A DNA stretch of 64,000 nt from Nocardia panacis (GTDB taxonomy: Bacteria; Actinomycetota; Actinomycetes; Mycobacteriales; Mycobacteriaceae): the NCBI RefSeq assembly GCF_003598715.1, contig NZ_QZFU01000012.1, positions 186,001 to 250,000 on the forward strand, in the 5' to 3' direction. The translations under genes were made by a program, and so were the position numbers. This document shows, piece after piece, positions 55,287-64,000 of this stretch. Under the pieces are notes generated by a model. The model was not told where the DNA came from and searched no databases. It saw only the letters and a program-made list of their open reading frames with translations. How positions within the stretch are numbered: position 1 is the stretch's first letter; every line of letters begins with the position of its first letter.

Positions 55287-56378
55287 TCACTTGCGTGACG
55301 AGGTCGAGTGTACAGGGTCGTAGTGCGGCGACACCACTGATCTGTCGGCGGTCGCCTCGGAGGATTCCGGTCCGGAGGCGAGAATCGACAGGTATAGGCG
55401 GTTCGCGACCGATTCCGGATCTTCGACCAGTGGATTCGAGTAGGTTCCGGCTCCGGGGAGTCCGGCGGCGTGGTTTCGGGCGGCGTCGAAAAGTCCGGCC
55501 ATGATCCCCGATGATCGTTGCAGCGGCGATTTTCTTCCCAGGGCGAGATGTTCTGCTCCGCTGGGTAATTGCGCGGCGCAAGCCATTCGTAGCGCCAGCT
55601 TGTCTACGTACTGTCCGTCGTACTGCCCGAAAAGCGCAGTGGGGCCGAGTGTTTCGGAGATGCGCCAGAATCGCACCGTCTGGAAGAAATGTATGAATCG
55701 ATCGGCATATGAATCCAGCAGTGCTGGATAGAAGTTCGGAACGAGTCGCAGATATCGGCAGTTGGCGGCGCTCTGGGTGCGAATCCGCTGATCGAGTTCT
55801 ACTCGGGCCTTGGGTGATTCGGGCGCGTGGGAAAGGGGATACCCGCCGCAGAAGAACGTATCCGCCACACATCCGGTGAGAATCGGCCCGAGATCCGGGA
55901 TTCGATCGAGGCAGGCCCTTGCGGCATAGAGGGGGATACCCGCCGTGACCTCCCAGAGTTCACAGGTGTCGATCCGCCGGGTGATCTCCTGCGCCAGTTC
56001 GACCACCTCGCCGGTCGACAGCTTGATCACCTCGTGTTCCAGCCCGAGTGCGTGCGCGGCCTCGATGGCCGCGGACTCATCGGTGCCCGCCTCGGCGACA
56101 ACGGTGATCGCGTGGGGGCGAACTCCCGCGCCCACCGCCAATGCCGCAACGAAGATGGAATCGACGCCACCGCTGAGCAGTAGGGCGGGCGTGCCGCGAA
56201 AGTGGCCCAGCAGTGCCCGCATTCGCGATCGGGCCTCGGTGTGGATCAGTTCGGCGGCGACAATCGGGTCGGTGACCGTCCGGATCGCCGGATTCGGTGT
56301 GGCGAGCTCGTCCAATAGGTCGGCCACATACTGTATCGGCTCGAAAGTCTGTGGCGCAGCGTCGATTCGACTTGTCAT
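55287..56378 (-). CDS. Asparagine-synthase-like ATP-pyrophosphatase, no glutaminase domain
   Basis: Protein of 363 residues. The PP-loop LLLSGGVDSIFVAALAVG (about residues 66-83) and GTDESAAIEAAHALGLEHEV define an asparagine-synthase C domain that adenylates a carboxylate. The usual N-terminal Cys glutaminase domain is absent; only about 60 residues precede the PP-loop. Such stand-alone synthases occur in lasso-peptide, beta-lactam and other amide-forming systems, but no such partner is recognised here. GGAGC precedes the ATG. The C-terminal 40 residues are Ser-rich. Confidence 0.8.
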   Translation of the reverse strand: MTSRIDAAPQTFEPIQYVADLLDELATPNPAIRTVTDPIVAAELIHTEARSRMRALLGHFRGTPALLLSGGVDSIFVAALAVGAGVRPHAITVVAEAGTDESAAIEAAHALGLEHEVIKLSTGEVVELAQEITRRIDTCELWEVTAGIPLYAARACLDRIPDLGPILTGCVADTFFCGGYPLSHAPESPKARVELDQRIRTQSAANCRYLRLVPNFYPALLDSYADRFIHFFQTVRFWRISETLGPTALFGQYDGQYVDKLALRMACAAQLPSGAEHLALGRKSPLQRSSGIMAGLFDAARNHAAGLPGAGTYSNPLVEDPESVANRLYLSILASGPESSEATADRSVVSPHYDPVHSTSSRK

Positions 56379-56561
56379 GCCTGCTCCGAAGTGGTTCGTT
56401 CCCGGACTTGAGCACTAGAGCACCGAGCGAGTCTACGCAATCTTCGCACAGACGCGGCAATCACTCCGCAAGAATCGGCATTTGCGGTGGATATCGCCAC
56501 AGTAGACTTCTGTGTAGCGTGCGAATCGACCGGTTGAAGTCGATCCGAGAGGCCCACACTT
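56379..56561. promoter_or_regulatory. Divergent promoter region upstream of prpD
   Basis: About 180 bases. The segment 56430-56490 holds CGCAATC and TTGCGG-type half-sites (CTACGCAATCTTCGCAC, CACTCCGCAAG, CATTTGCGGTGG), loosely like the TTTGCAAA-type boxes of PrpR/RamB regulators. No exact palindrome is present. Confidence 0.35.
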
Positions 56562-58064
56562 GTGAAGAATCATCTCGTCCGCACCCACCGTTCGGCGGAG
56601 AGCTTCCCACGCGAGGAGCATCTCGCATGGCGAATCGCCGAGGTCGCCGCGGATCCCGTCGAGGTGGCTCCGGAGACGGCGGAGATGATCGTCAACCGGA
56701 TCATCGACAATGCGGCGGTGGCCGCGGCCTCGATCACCCGGCGGCCGGTCGCCAATGCCCGCGCCCAGGCGCTGGCGCATCCGTATCGGCCGGGCTCGAC
56801 CATATTCGGTGTCGGCGGTTCGTATTCGCCGGAGTGGGCGGCGTGGGCCAATGGTGTCGCGGTGCGCGAGTTGGACTTTCACGACACCTTCCTGGCAGCC
56901 GAGTACTCCCATCCGGGCGACAATATTCCGCCGATCCTGGCGGTCGCGCAGCACTCGGGTCGTTCGGGTCGCGACCTGATTCGCGCTCTGGCAACGGGTT
57001 ACGAGATCCAGATCGATCTGGCTCGGGCGATCTGCCTGCACGAGCACAAGATCGACCATGTCGCGCACCTGGGTCCCTCGGCCGCCGCAGGTATCGGCAC
57101 CCTGCTGGGCCTGGACACCGAGACCATCTATCAGGCCGTCGGTCAGGCACTGCACACCACGACCGCGACCCGCCAGTCCCGCAAGGGCGAGATCTCGAGT
57201 TGGAAGGCGTACGCACCTGCCTTCGCGGGGAAGATGGCGGTCGAGGCGGTTGATCGCGCGCTGCGCGGTGAAGGTGCGCCCTCGCCCATCTGGGAGGGGG
57301 AGGATGGTGTGATCGCCTGGCTGCTCGGCGGCCCGGACAAGGAGTACTCGGTCCCGCTGCCCGGCCAGGGCGAACCCAAGCGCGCCATCCTCGACTCCTA
57401 CACCAAGGAGCATTCGGCCGAATACCAGAGCCAAGCCCCGATCGATCTGGCCCGTCGCCTGCGCGAACGCATCGGCGATCCGGACCGGATCGCGTCTATC
57501 GTGCTGCACACCAGCCACCACACCCACGTGGTGATCGGCACCGGATCCAATGATCCGCAGAAGTTCGATCCCGAGGCTTCGCGCGAAACCCTGGATCACT
57601 CGGTCATGTACATCTTCGCGGTCGCGTTGCAGGACGGGACCTGGCATCACGAGCGGTCCTACGCGCCCGAGCGCGCTCAGCGCCCGGACACCGTCGAGCT
57701 GTGGCGCAAGATCTCCACCGCCGAGGATCCGGAGTGGACCCGCCGCTACCACAGCACCGATCCGAACGAGAAGGCGTTCGGCGCGCGCGCCGAGGTGACG
57801 CTGAAAAGCGGTGAGGTCATCGTGGACGAGCTCGCGGTGGCCGACGCCCACCCGCTGGGCGCGCGTCCCTTCGCTCGCGACCAGTACATCGCCAAGTTCC
57901 GCACCCTCGCCGAAGGTGTCGTCGCGCCCGCCGAACAGGACCGCTTCCTCGAGGTCGCCCAGCGCGCCGCGGAATTGTCGGCCGCCGAGCTGTCCCAGCT
58001 CACCTTTGCCGTTTCCGGCGAGGTGCTCGCCCGCGCGCCGCGGCTCCCGAAGGGTTTGTTCTGA
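56562..58064 (+). CDS. prpD: 2-Methylcitrate dehydratase PrpD
   Basis: MmgE/PrpD-family dehydratase of 500 residues converting 2-methylcitrate to 2-methyl-cis-aconitate in propionyl-CoA detoxification. [60 protein letters not shown] and [12 protein letters not shown] match remembered M. tuberculosis PrpD (Rv1130) strongly. GTG at 56562 has GAGAGG upstream. The stop overlaps the prpB ATG by one base. Confidence 0.95.
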   Translation: MKNHLVRTHRSAESFPREEHLAWRIAEVAADPVEVAPETAEMIVNRIIDNAAVAAASITRRPVANARAQALAHPYRPGSTIFGVGGSYSPEWAAWANGVAVRELDFHDTFLAAEYSHPGDNIPPILAVAQHSGRSGRDLIRALATGYEIQIDLARAICLHEHKIDHVAHLGPSAAAGIGTLLGLDTETIYQAVGQALHTTTATRQSRKGEISSWKAYAPAFAGKMAVEAVDRALRGEGAPSPIWEGEDGVIAWLLGGPDKEYSVPLPGQGEPKRAILDSYTKEHSAEYQSQAPIDLARRLRERIGDPDRIASIVLHTSHHTHVVIGTGSNDPQKFDPEASRETLDHSVMYIFAVALQDGTWHHERSYAPERAQRPDTVELWRKISTAEDPEWTRRYHSTDPNEKAFGARAEVTLKSGEVIVDELAVADAHPLGARPFARDQYIAKFRTLAEGVVAPAEQDRFLEVAQRAAELSAAELSQLTFAVSGEVLARAPRLPKGLF

Positions 58065-58978
58065 TGAGCGGCCTGCTGGGATCGGCGGTCTCCGCCGCCG
58101 ACAAGCGAGCCGCCTTCCGCGCGGGCCTGATCTCCGGCCGTATCCAGCGGCTGCCTGGTGCGTTCAATCCGTTGGTGGCCAGGCTGATTGAGGAGATCGG
58201 CTTCGAAGGCGTCTATGTGTCGGGCGCGGTGCTCTCGGCGGATCTGGCGCTGCCCGATATCGGGCTCACCACCCTCACCGAGGTGGCCGGGCGCGGACAG
58301 CAGATCGCCGGGGTCACCGATCTGCCGGTCCTCATCGATGCCGATACCGGCTTCGGCGAGCCCATGAGCGCCGCCCGGACGGTGACCGTCCTGGAGGACG
58401 CGGGTATCGCGGGCGCGCACCTGGAGGACCAGGTCAACCCCAAGCGCTGCGGACATCTCGACGGCAAGGCCGTGGTGCCGACCGCGGATATGGTGCGTCG
58501 CCTGCGCGCCGCGGTCTCGGCGCGCCGCGACCCCGGTTTCGTGATCTGCGCCCGCACCGATGCCGCCGGTATCGAGGGCATCGACGCGGCCATCGAGCGG
58601 GCGAAGGCGTATCAGGACGCGGGCGCGGATCTCATCTTCACCGAAGCCCTCGCAGATGCGGCGGATTTCGAGAAGTTCCGGGCCGCGGTGTCGATTCCGC
58701 TGCTGGCCAATATGACCGAGTTCGGCAAGTCCGAGCTGCTGCCCGCCCGGACGCTGGAATCCATCGGCTACAACGCCGTCATCTATCCGGTGACGACGCT
58801 GCGGCTGGCGATGTGGGCGGCCGAGTCCGGACTGCGCGAGATCTTCGAAAAGGGCACGCAGGCGGGACTTCTGGACCGCATGCAGCACCGCAGCCGCCTC
58901 TACGAGCTGCTGCGGTACGAGCGATACAACGAATTCGATTCCGACGTCTTCAATTTCACCCTCGGAAGGAATCAGTGA
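58064..58978 (+). CDS. prpB: 2-Methylisocitrate lyase PrpB
   Basis: ICL/PEP mutase-family lyase of 304 residues cleaving 2-methylisocitrate to pyruvate and succinate. The catalytic loop NPKRCGHLDGK, metal site DADTGFGEP and CARTDAAGIEGID are intact. M. tuberculosis lacks a dedicated PrpB and uses isocitrate lyase, so its presence here separates this organism from that model. It sits between prpD and prpC with overlapping stop/start codons on both sides. Confidence 0.95.
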   Translation: MSGLLGSAVSAADKRAAFRAGLISGRIQRLPGAFNPLVARLIEEIGFEGVYVSGAVLSADLALPDIGLTTLTEVAGRGQQIAGVTDLPVLIDADTGFGEPMSAARTVTVLEDAGIAGAHLEDQVNPKRCGHLDGKAVVPTADMVRRLRAAVSARRDPGFVICARTDAAGIEGIDAAIERAKAYQDAGADLIFTEALADAADFEKFRAAVSIPLLANMTEFGKSELLPARTLESIGYNAVIYPVTTLRLAMWAAESGLREIFEKGTQAGLLDRMQHRSRLYELLRYERYNEFDSDVFNFTLGRNQ

Positions 58979-60102
58979 TGACGGAGCCCGCGATACCGAC
59001 CATCCACAAGGGTCTCGCCGGAGTCGTCGTCGACACCACTGCGATCTCGAAGGTGGTGCCGGAGACCAACTCGCTGACCTACCGCGGCTACGCGGTGCAG
59101 GATCTGGCCGCGAACTGCACATTCGAGCAGGTCGCCTACCTGCTCTGGTACGGGGAACTGCCGAGCCGATTCGAACTCGAGCGGTTCTGTCAGCAGGAGC
59201 GGGCCTCGCGGCGCGCGGACCGCTCACTGCTGACGTTGGTGGCCAAGCTGCCCGAGAACTGTCATCCGATGGATGTGGTGCGCACCGCGATCAGCTACCT
59301 CGGCGCGGAGGATCCGGCCGAGGAGGACCATTCGCCGCAGGCGAACCGCGCCAAGGCTTTGCGCATGATGGCTGTGCTGCCGACCATCGTGGCCGCCGAC
59401 CAGCGTCGCCGTCGCGGCCTGGATCCCATTGCGCCGCATTCGCATATGGGTTTCGCGGAGAACTTCCTCAATATGTGTTTCGGGAAGGTGCCCGCGCCGG
59501 AATTGGTGAAGGCGTTCGAGGTCTCGCTGATCCTCTACGCGGAGCACAGTTTCAACGCCTCCACCTTCGCCGCGCGGGTGGTCACCTCGACGCTGTCGGA
59601 TATCTACAGTGCCGTCACCGCCGCAATCGGCGCGCTCAAGGGTCCGCTGCACGGCGGGGCCAATGAGGCCGTCATGCACGACATGCTCGAGATCGGTGAT
59701 CCGGAGCGGGCCGAGCAGTGGTTGCGAAACAAGCTGGCCGACAAGAAAAAGGTGATGGGCTTCGGCCACCGGGTCTACAAGAACGGTGATTCGCGCGTGC
59801 CGACCATGAAGCAGGCATTCGTCGAGGTCGCCGCTGCTACCGGTGGTCAGAAGTGGGTGCGCATGTACGAGGTGCTCGAGCGCACCATGGTCGAGGCCAC
59901 CGGTATCGAACCCAATCTCGACTTCCCGACCGGCCCGGCCTACTACCTGCTGGGTTTCGATATCGAGGTCTTCACCCCGATTTTCGTGATGGCGCGCGTC
60001 ACCGGCTGGACCGCCCATATCATCGAACAGGGCGCGTCCAACGCGCTGATCCGCCCGCTGAGCGAATACGTCGGCGTCCCACCGCGTTCCGTCGTCGCCT
60101 GA
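58978..60102 (+). CDS. prpC: 2-Methylcitrate synthase PrpC
   Basis: Citrate-synthase-family enzyme of 374 residues condensing propionyl-CoA with oxaloacetate. GLAGVVVDTTAISKVVPETN at the N-terminus distinguishes it from the citrate synthase at the window's start; catalytic motifs are LYAEHSFNASTFAAR, KGPLHGGANEAVM and GFGHRVYKNGDSR. ATG at 58978 overlaps the prpB stop by one base and has GGAAGGA upstream. It completes the methylcitrate operon; no prpR lies beside it. Confidence 0.95.
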   Translation: MTEPAIPTIHKGLAGVVVDTTAISKVVPETNSLTYRGYAVQDLAANCTFEQVAYLLWYGELPSRFELERFCQQERASRRADRSLLTLVAKLPENCHPMDVVRTAISYLGAEDPAEEDHSPQANRAKALRMMAVLPTIVAADQRRRRGLDPIAPHSHMGFAENFLNMCFGKVPAPELVKAFEVSLILYAEHSFNASTFAARVVTSTLSDIYSAVTAAIGALKGPLHGGANEAVMHDMLEIGDPERAEQWLRNKLADKKKVMGFGHRVYKNGDSRVPTMKQAFVEVAAATGGQKWVRMYEVLERTMVEATGIEPNLDFPTGPAYYLLGFDIEVFTPIFVMARVTGWTAHIIEQGASNALIRPLSEYVGVPPRSVVA

Positions 60103-60117
60103 GTTGACATCCCGCTG

Positions 60118-60141
60118 GGGCCATACCAATTGGTGTGGCCC
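60118..60141. terminator. Palindromic terminator between prpC and arsR
   Basis: GGGCCATACC-AATT-GGTGTGGCCC forms a near-perfect 10-bp stem (one G-U in RNA) 15 bases after the prpC stop, between convergent genes. Confidence 0.6.
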
Positions 60142-60171
60142 TTCGGCGTATTCCGGACCGGCGGGGTCGAT

Positions 60172-60519
60172 TCACCCGTGGCGCGCCACCCTCTTGGCCA
60201 TCGCATCATCGGCGAGCGCGCCGGACAGTACCGTATCGAGCAGCCCCGGATATCGTGCGTCGAGATCGGCCCGCCGCAGCGTCACCAGATTCTCCCGGCC
60301 CGAGGGTTCCTTGAAGATCACGCCGCTTTCGCGCAGCACCCGCCAGTGGTGGGTCATGGTCGATTTGGATTCGATACCGATCAGATTCAGCACGCTGGTG
60401 CAGTTGTGCTGGCCACCCGCATTCAGAACCCGGACCACCGCCATCCGGATCGGATTGCCGAGTGCCGTGAGCACCTCCGCGATGCGGAATTCGGACGGTG
60501 CTGGGTGTCGGTAGCACAT
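60172..60519 (-). CDS. ArsR-family winged-helix regulator
   Basis: Small regulator of 115 residues: FRIAEVLTALGNPIRMAVVR, the recognition helix IESKSTMTHHWRVLRESGV, and wing IFKEPSGRENLVTLRRADLD. One cysteine in each of MCYRHP and HNCTSV, but no classic ELCVCDL metal site, so a metal-independent ligand is more likely. It is divergent from the DHA2 exporter with 164 bases between. ATG at 60519 is chosen. Confidence 0.9.
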   Translation of the reverse strand: MCYRHPAPSEFRIAEVLTALGNPIRMAVVRVLNAGGQHNCTSVLNLIGIESKSTMTHHWRVLRESGVIFKEPSGRENLVTLRRADLDARYPGLLDTVLSGALADDAMAKRVARHG

Positions 60520-60604
60520 AGTGTCATGGTAGCGCAACTGTCGTACGGATCAATTGGGCAAGATTCTGCCACTAATTCAGTGGTATTGACATCCAATGAC
60601 AACG

Positions 60605-60622
60605 GTACGTCAATATACGTAC
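60605..60622. promoter_or_regulatory. Operator overlapping the exporter promoter
   Basis: GTACGT-N6-ACGTAC is a perfect inverted repeat. TTGACA at 60586-60591 lies upstream, and the repeat covers the expected -10 position (CAATAT at 60611-60616), as for a repressor. The ArsR protein next door is the natural candidate. Confidence 0.65.
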
Positions 60623-60634
60623 AGTCGTAGCGTT

Positions 60635-60656
60635 TGCTGTCGCCTGTCAGACAGCA
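60635..60656 (+). promoter_or_regulatory. Hairpin in the exporter leader
   Basis: TGCTGTC (60635-60641) and GACAGCA (60650-60656) form a perfect 7-bp stem with an 8-base loop, 27 bases before the exporter ATG. It may be a second operator or a leader hairpin. Confidence 0.45.
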
Positions 60657-60683
60657 CCCGACTCTCGTTCGCAAAGGATCGTC

Positions 60684-62126
60684 ATGTCCGGTTCCCCACG
60701 TCTCGGCCTCACATTGGCCGTGCTCGCCTTGGCGCAATTGATCTACGCGCTCGATCTCAATATCGTCTTCGTCGCGCTGCCGGATATCGGCCACGCACTG
60801 GGATTTCCCGGCCAGACACAACAATTGGTGGTCAGCGCGTATGTCGTGTGCGCAGGCGGATTCCTGCTGTTCGGCGGCCGTGCCGCCGATCTACTCGGCC
60901 GACGGCGAATCTTCGTGCTCGCCCTGGCTCTGTACGCGGTATCCTCGCTCGCCGGCGGGCTGGCCTGGAGCCCCGTGGTGATTATCGTGGCCCGCGCGGT
61001 GCAGGGTATCGGCGGCGCGCTGCTGCTACCTGCGACGCTATCTCTGATCAGTACCTTGTTTCCCGAAGGGCCGCAGCGGAATCGGGCGGTAGCGGTATGG
61101 GGAGGCGCGGGTGCGAGCGGGCTGACCATTGGCGCATTGCTCGGCGGAGTGCTCACCGAGAATTTCGGCTGGTCCGCGGTGTTCTTCGTCAACGTACCGC
61201 TTGCCGCAGCGGTGGCCGCCGCAGCGCTGGTCGTGATCCCGCGCGATGTGGCGGCCAAGGCCGCGCGCCGCTTCGATCTGCCCGGTGTATTCAGTGTGAC
61301 CGCAGGGGCGACGCTGCTGGTGCTCGCGCTCGTCGAGGGACCCGAACTCGGCTGGGACAGTGGGCTGGTCGTCGGAGCTTTCGCGGCTGCCGCCGCGTTG
61401 CTGGCGCTATTCGCTGTGATCGAGGCTCGCACCGCCGATCCGCTCATGCCGTTTCGGTTGTTCCGCAATCGCAGCCTGACGGTCGGGATGCTGGTCACGT
61501 TCCTCTACATGGCGACGTTCGGTGTGCTGCCGTACTTCCTGACCGTGCTGATGCAGACGGTCCACGGCTACAGCGCATTACAGACCGGCCTCGCTTTCCT
61601 GCTGCCCTCGCTCACCATCGCCGCGGGCACCCAATACGGTGAGCGCTTGGCCACCCGAAAAGGCACCAGAGCAACGCTGCTCCTCGGATTTGTGGTCGGC
61701 GCGGTGGGGACGGTGGCGCTGGCATTCGGCTTCGATGCCGAGGCCGGTTACGGCGCACTGGTGGTCGGACTCATCGTCTCCGGATTCGGTCAGGGCGTTG
61801 TTTGGACGACCATGTGGATCGCCGCCGCCACCGGAACGGCGGCCGCGGAACAGGGCATCGCCAATGGAATCGCCTCCACCGCATTGAATATCGGCAATGC
61901 TATCGGGCTGGCCGTCTTCACAGCGATCGCACAGATCGGTACGACCGGTCGCACCGGGGATGATCTGGGCGCCGCGACCGCCCACGGGGAATTCGTGGTC
62001 GTGCTGCTGACCGCGCTCGGGATGGTCCTCGGGGTGCCGATCGTACTGGCGTTGCGCCGCAGCTCCGCTGCGGTGCAACCGCCCGCGACGCACGCGGGCA
62101 CGCCCGTCACCGTCACCGCCGACTAA
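60684..62126 (+). CDS. DHA2-family MFS drug exporter
   Basis: Major facilitator of 480 residues with about 14 predicted helices (EmrB/QacA type). First-helix motif ALDLNIVFVALPDIG matches motif D1; GGRAADLLGRRRIF is motif A; GGAGASGLTIGALLGGVL is motif C of antiporters. Such exporters expel hydrophobic drugs or metabolites with proton antiport. It is probably repressed by the divergent ArsR protein. A perfect 17-bp hairpin follows the stop. Confidence 0.92.
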   Translation: MSGSPRLGLTLAVLALAQLIYALDLNIVFVALPDIGHALGFPGQTQQLVVSAYVVCAGGFLLFGGRAADLLGRRRIFVLALALYAVSSLAGGLAWSPVVIIVARAVQGIGGALLLPATLSLISTLFPEGPQRNRAVAVWGGAGASGLTIGALLGGVLTENFGWSAVFFVNVPLAAAVAAAALVVIPRDVAAKAARRFDLPGVFSVTAGATLLVLALVEGPELGWDSGLVVGAFAAAAALLALFAVIEARTADPLMPFRLFRNRSLTVGMLVTFLYMATFGVLPYFLTVLMQTVHGYSALQTGLAFLLPSLTIAAGTQYGERLATRKGTRATLLLGFVVGAVGTVALAFGFDAEAGYGALVVGLIVSGFGQGVVWTTMWIAAATGTAAAEQGIANGIASTALNIGNAIGLAVFTAIAQIGTTGRTGDDLGAATAHGEFVVVLLTALGMVLGVPIVLALRRSSAAVQPPATHAGTPVTVTAD

Positions 62127-62169
62127 GGGACACAGGCTCTCAGGTCGGATACCAGCCCAACTCGCGAAC

Positions 62170-62207
62170 TGTTCCGGGGTGCTGCCGAGAGGCAGCACCC
62201 CGGAACA
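62170..62207. terminator. Perfect 17-bp hairpin between convergent genes
   Basis: TGTTCCGGGGTGCTGCC (62170-62186) pairs perfectly with 62191-62207 around a GAGA loop. It lies between the exporter stop and the carboxylase stop and should end transcripts from both sides; no T-run is present. Confidence 0.8.
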
Positions 62208-62298
62208 CGTGGACCGATCGCCGGATTCGACGCGCGCGACCGGCTGGTTGACACGGCCGGCTCGGACCGGCGCGCATAGGGGCGCGCCGGTCCGAGAC

Positions 62299-64000
62299 TC
62301 ATCGACCCAGTCGCGCCTCGATCGCCTCGATGATGCGCGGGCGCAGTTCGGCGGCGCGGATGATGGCGTCGACCGAGCCGACCTCGACGGCGCGCTGAAT
62401 ATTATGCACCCGATCGAATTCCGCGGCGACCTCACCGAGTTTCTCGGCGCGGACCGAGGTGCGGACCTCGTCCAATTCGGCGATCAGGGCGGCCCGATCC
62501 GAACCCGAGGCGGTGGTCGCGCGGGCCTCCAACTCGCGCACACGGGTGTCCGCGGCGGTGCGGGTGCTCACATCACCGGCGAACACCACGGCGGCGGCGG
62601 GCGCGCCACCGAGCACCGAGGCGAACGAGCCCTCCAGCGCCAGCACCGTCATATTCGGGTTGAGCGCCTTGGAGAACACCACGAACGCGCCGCCGTGATA
62701 CCGCGAGATCACGCAGAACACGATCGGTCCGCGGAAATTCACGATGGCGCGGCCGATTTCGGCGCCGTACTCCAACTGCGACTTGCGCATCGACTCCGGC
62801 GACCCGTCGAAGCCCGACAGATTCGCCAGCACCACCAGCGGACGGTTGCCGCTGGCGGCGTTGATGGCGCGGGCGGCCTTCTTGGACGAACGCGGGAACA
62901 GCGTGCCCGCAGTGTAGGTATCGGGTCCGTCGGTCGACGGGAAGCCGCGACGCGGCACACCCCGCGACTCGATACCCAACAGACACACCGGAATACCGCC
63001 GAGATGCGCGTCCTGCACCACTGCCGTCTCCGCGTCGGCCATACCGGCCCAGCGTTCCAGCACCGCGTGGTCCTGGTCGGCCAGCGCCTGCATGACGGTG
63101 CGAATATCGAAGGGCTTCTTGCGATCCGGATTCGAGCCCGCCGAGAAGATCTCGCCGACGGTGCGGAAATCGCTGTCGGCCAACACGTGCGGGAAATCGG
63201 AGATATCGCGGTCGAGCGGGTCGGTGGTCTGCGCCCGGCGCGGGGCCTGCTCACCCGGCGCGATATAGGTGTGGTCGTAGTGCGACATCAGGATGTCGCG
63301 CGCGGCAGTGAGATTCGGCGCCCAGTATTGGCCCTGACCATTCGGACCCATCACCCGGTCGTAGCCGCCGATACCGAAATTGTCCTCGGCCGACACGCCG
63401 CCGGAGAAGTCCAGCGCCTGTTTGCCGGTGAGCACCATGGCCGAATCCGGCGTCATCACCAGGATGCCCTTGGTGTGCATGAGCATGGTGGCTTCGGCGT
63501 TCCAGTACGGCTGCGCACCGACATTGATGCCCGCGACCACGATATTGATCTCGCCGCCGTCCTGGGTGAATTCGACGATGCGCTTGAGCGCCGCCGCCAC
63601 CCAGTCCATATTCTCGGTGCCCGAGTCCATGGAGATCCGCGCACCCGAGGACAGCGCGTACCACTCCAGCGGCACGCCGAGCCGCTCGGCCAGATCCAGT
63701 GCCGCGATCACCCGGCGGCATTCCGGTTCCGACAGCGCGCCGAGGGATTTGGTGGGATCGCCGAGCAGCGCCACCCTGGTGACACCCTCCGGGTATCGCG
63801 CGGTGGGGGTGGTGACCACACCCGCGACGATGGCCGCCGCGTTGCGGCCCTTCGGCCGGTCGACCGGGATCAGCGCGTGTTCGGCGTCCAGATCGTATTC
63901 GGTGAAATCGCCGAGCAGACCTGTCAATTCGTACGGGTAGACGGTGTTGCGGCTGTTGGCCCGCAGCACCTTCTGCCGGTAGGCGTCCAGCGGTTCGACC
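62299..64000 (-). CDS. Acyl-CoA carboxylase carboxyltransferase region (3' part of long gene)
   Basis: Partial: the frame is open to the window edge, showing the C-terminal 567 residues. It is a carboxyltransferase domain: VRTVTRVALLGDP-like core (VTRVALLGDPTKSLGALS), INVGAQPYWNAEATMLMHTK, TGKQALDFSGGVSAEDNFGI, LANLSGFDGSPESMRKSQLE and VLGGAPAAAVVFAGDVSTRT. It continues upstream as EPLDAYRQKVLRANSRNTVY. Nocardial and rhodococcal genomes encode roughly 1800-residue single-chain carboxylases with biotin carboxylase, carrier and transferase domains; this end fits that type. The carried acyl-CoA is not predictable. Confidence 0.8.
   Translation of the reverse strand, partial: VEPLDAYRQKVLRANSRNTVYPYELTGLLGDFTEYDLDAEHALIPVDRPKGRNAAAIVAGVVTTPTARYPEGVTRVALLGDPTKSLGALSEPECRRVIAALDLAERLGVPLEWYALSSGARISMDSGTENMDWVAAALKRIVEFTQDGGEINIVVAGINVGAQPYWNAEATMLMHTKGILVMTPDSAMVLTGKQALDFSGGVSAEDNFGIGGYDRVMGPNGQGQYWAPNLTAARDILMSHYDHTYIAPGEQAPRRAQTTDPLDRDISDFPHVLADSDFRTVGEIFSAGSNPDRKKPFDIRTVMQALADQDHAVLERWAGMADAETAVVQDAHLGGIPVCLLGIESRGVPRRGFPSTDGPDTYTAGTLFPRSSKKAARAINAASGNRPLVVLANLSGFDGSPESMRKSQLEYGAEIGRAIVNFRGPIVFCVISRYHGGAFVVFSKALNPNMTVLALEGSFASVLGGAPAAAVVFAGDVSTRTAADTRVRELEARATTASGSDRAALIAELDEVRTSVRAEKLGEVAAEFDRVHNIQRAVEVGSVDAIIRAAELRPRIIEAIEARLGR

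Overview
The window is high-GC DNA with GTG and TTG starts and many 1- to 4-base gene overlaps. It encodes mycolate-lineage hallmarks: PrrA/PrrB, AccD3, EchA6, an EspG type VII secretion chaperone, a DUF3558 lipoprotein, two MT0933-type small proteins, a three-domain LigD and a conservon. This points to a Nocardia-like member of the Mycobacteriales, inferred from gene content only. No rRNA, tRNA, CRISPR array, insertion sequence or prophage was recognised.

Layout. 0-8 kb: citrate synthase, an FKBP isomerase, the prrA-prrB two-component operon with a YhgE-like lipoprotein, a haemophore-like secreted protein, and a propionyl/acetyl-CoA synthetase. 8-16.9 kb: a conservon (sensor kinase, roadblock, DUF742, small G protein) running into accD3 and an aldo/keto reductase; the kinase has a roughly 800-residue LPQRD repeat tail. 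17.2-20.3 kb: an orphan type VII secretion module (DUF3558 lipoprotein, helical protein, substrate-like protein, EspG) with lower GC at its start. 20.3-28.4 kb: flavoprotein, echA6, an Rv0906-like metallo-hydrolase, ligD flanked by two MT0933-like genes, a secreted lipase, and a secreted protein. 28.6-31.4 kb: an energy-coupling-factor transporter with its two ATPases fused. 31.5-39.7 kb: Baeyer-Villiger-type monooxygenase with divergent AraC regulator, phosphodiesterase, MarR regulator with divergent TIGR03086 gene, RluA pseudouridine synthase, class III adenylate cyclase, FetB-like permease.

39.7-48.7 kb is a complete trans-4-hydroxyproline catabolic cluster: GntR regulator, epimerase, three-part D-hydroxyproline dehydrogenase, semialdehyde dehydrogenase, pyrroline-hydroxycarboxylate deaminase and a divergent transporter. 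Three TGTGACA-type sites sit at its regulatory ends. 48.9-53 kb: KAS III-like enzyme, cis-CaaD-like tautomerase, SDR, nrdF, DUF1801. 53-56.4 kb is a scarred region: an ATPase/DUF4143 gene, 23-bp tandem repeats, a frameshifted alcohol dehydrogenase remnant, a mini-ORF with a near-perfect Shine-Dalgarno, and an asparagine-synthase-like protein without a glutaminase domain. 56.5-60.1 kb is the methylcitrate cycle operon prpD-prpB-prpC. The window ends with an ArsR regulator divergent from a DHA2 drug exporter, and the 3' part of a long acyl-CoA carboxylase.

Much of the window handles acetyl-/propionyl-CoA and acyl chains (gltA, prpE, accD3, echA6, prpDBC, the terminal carboxylase). The first 26 kb keeps an order reminiscent of the M. 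tuberculosis gltA2-prrBA-accD3-echA6-Rv0906-Rv0909-ligD neighbourhood, with a conservon and a type VII secretion module added.
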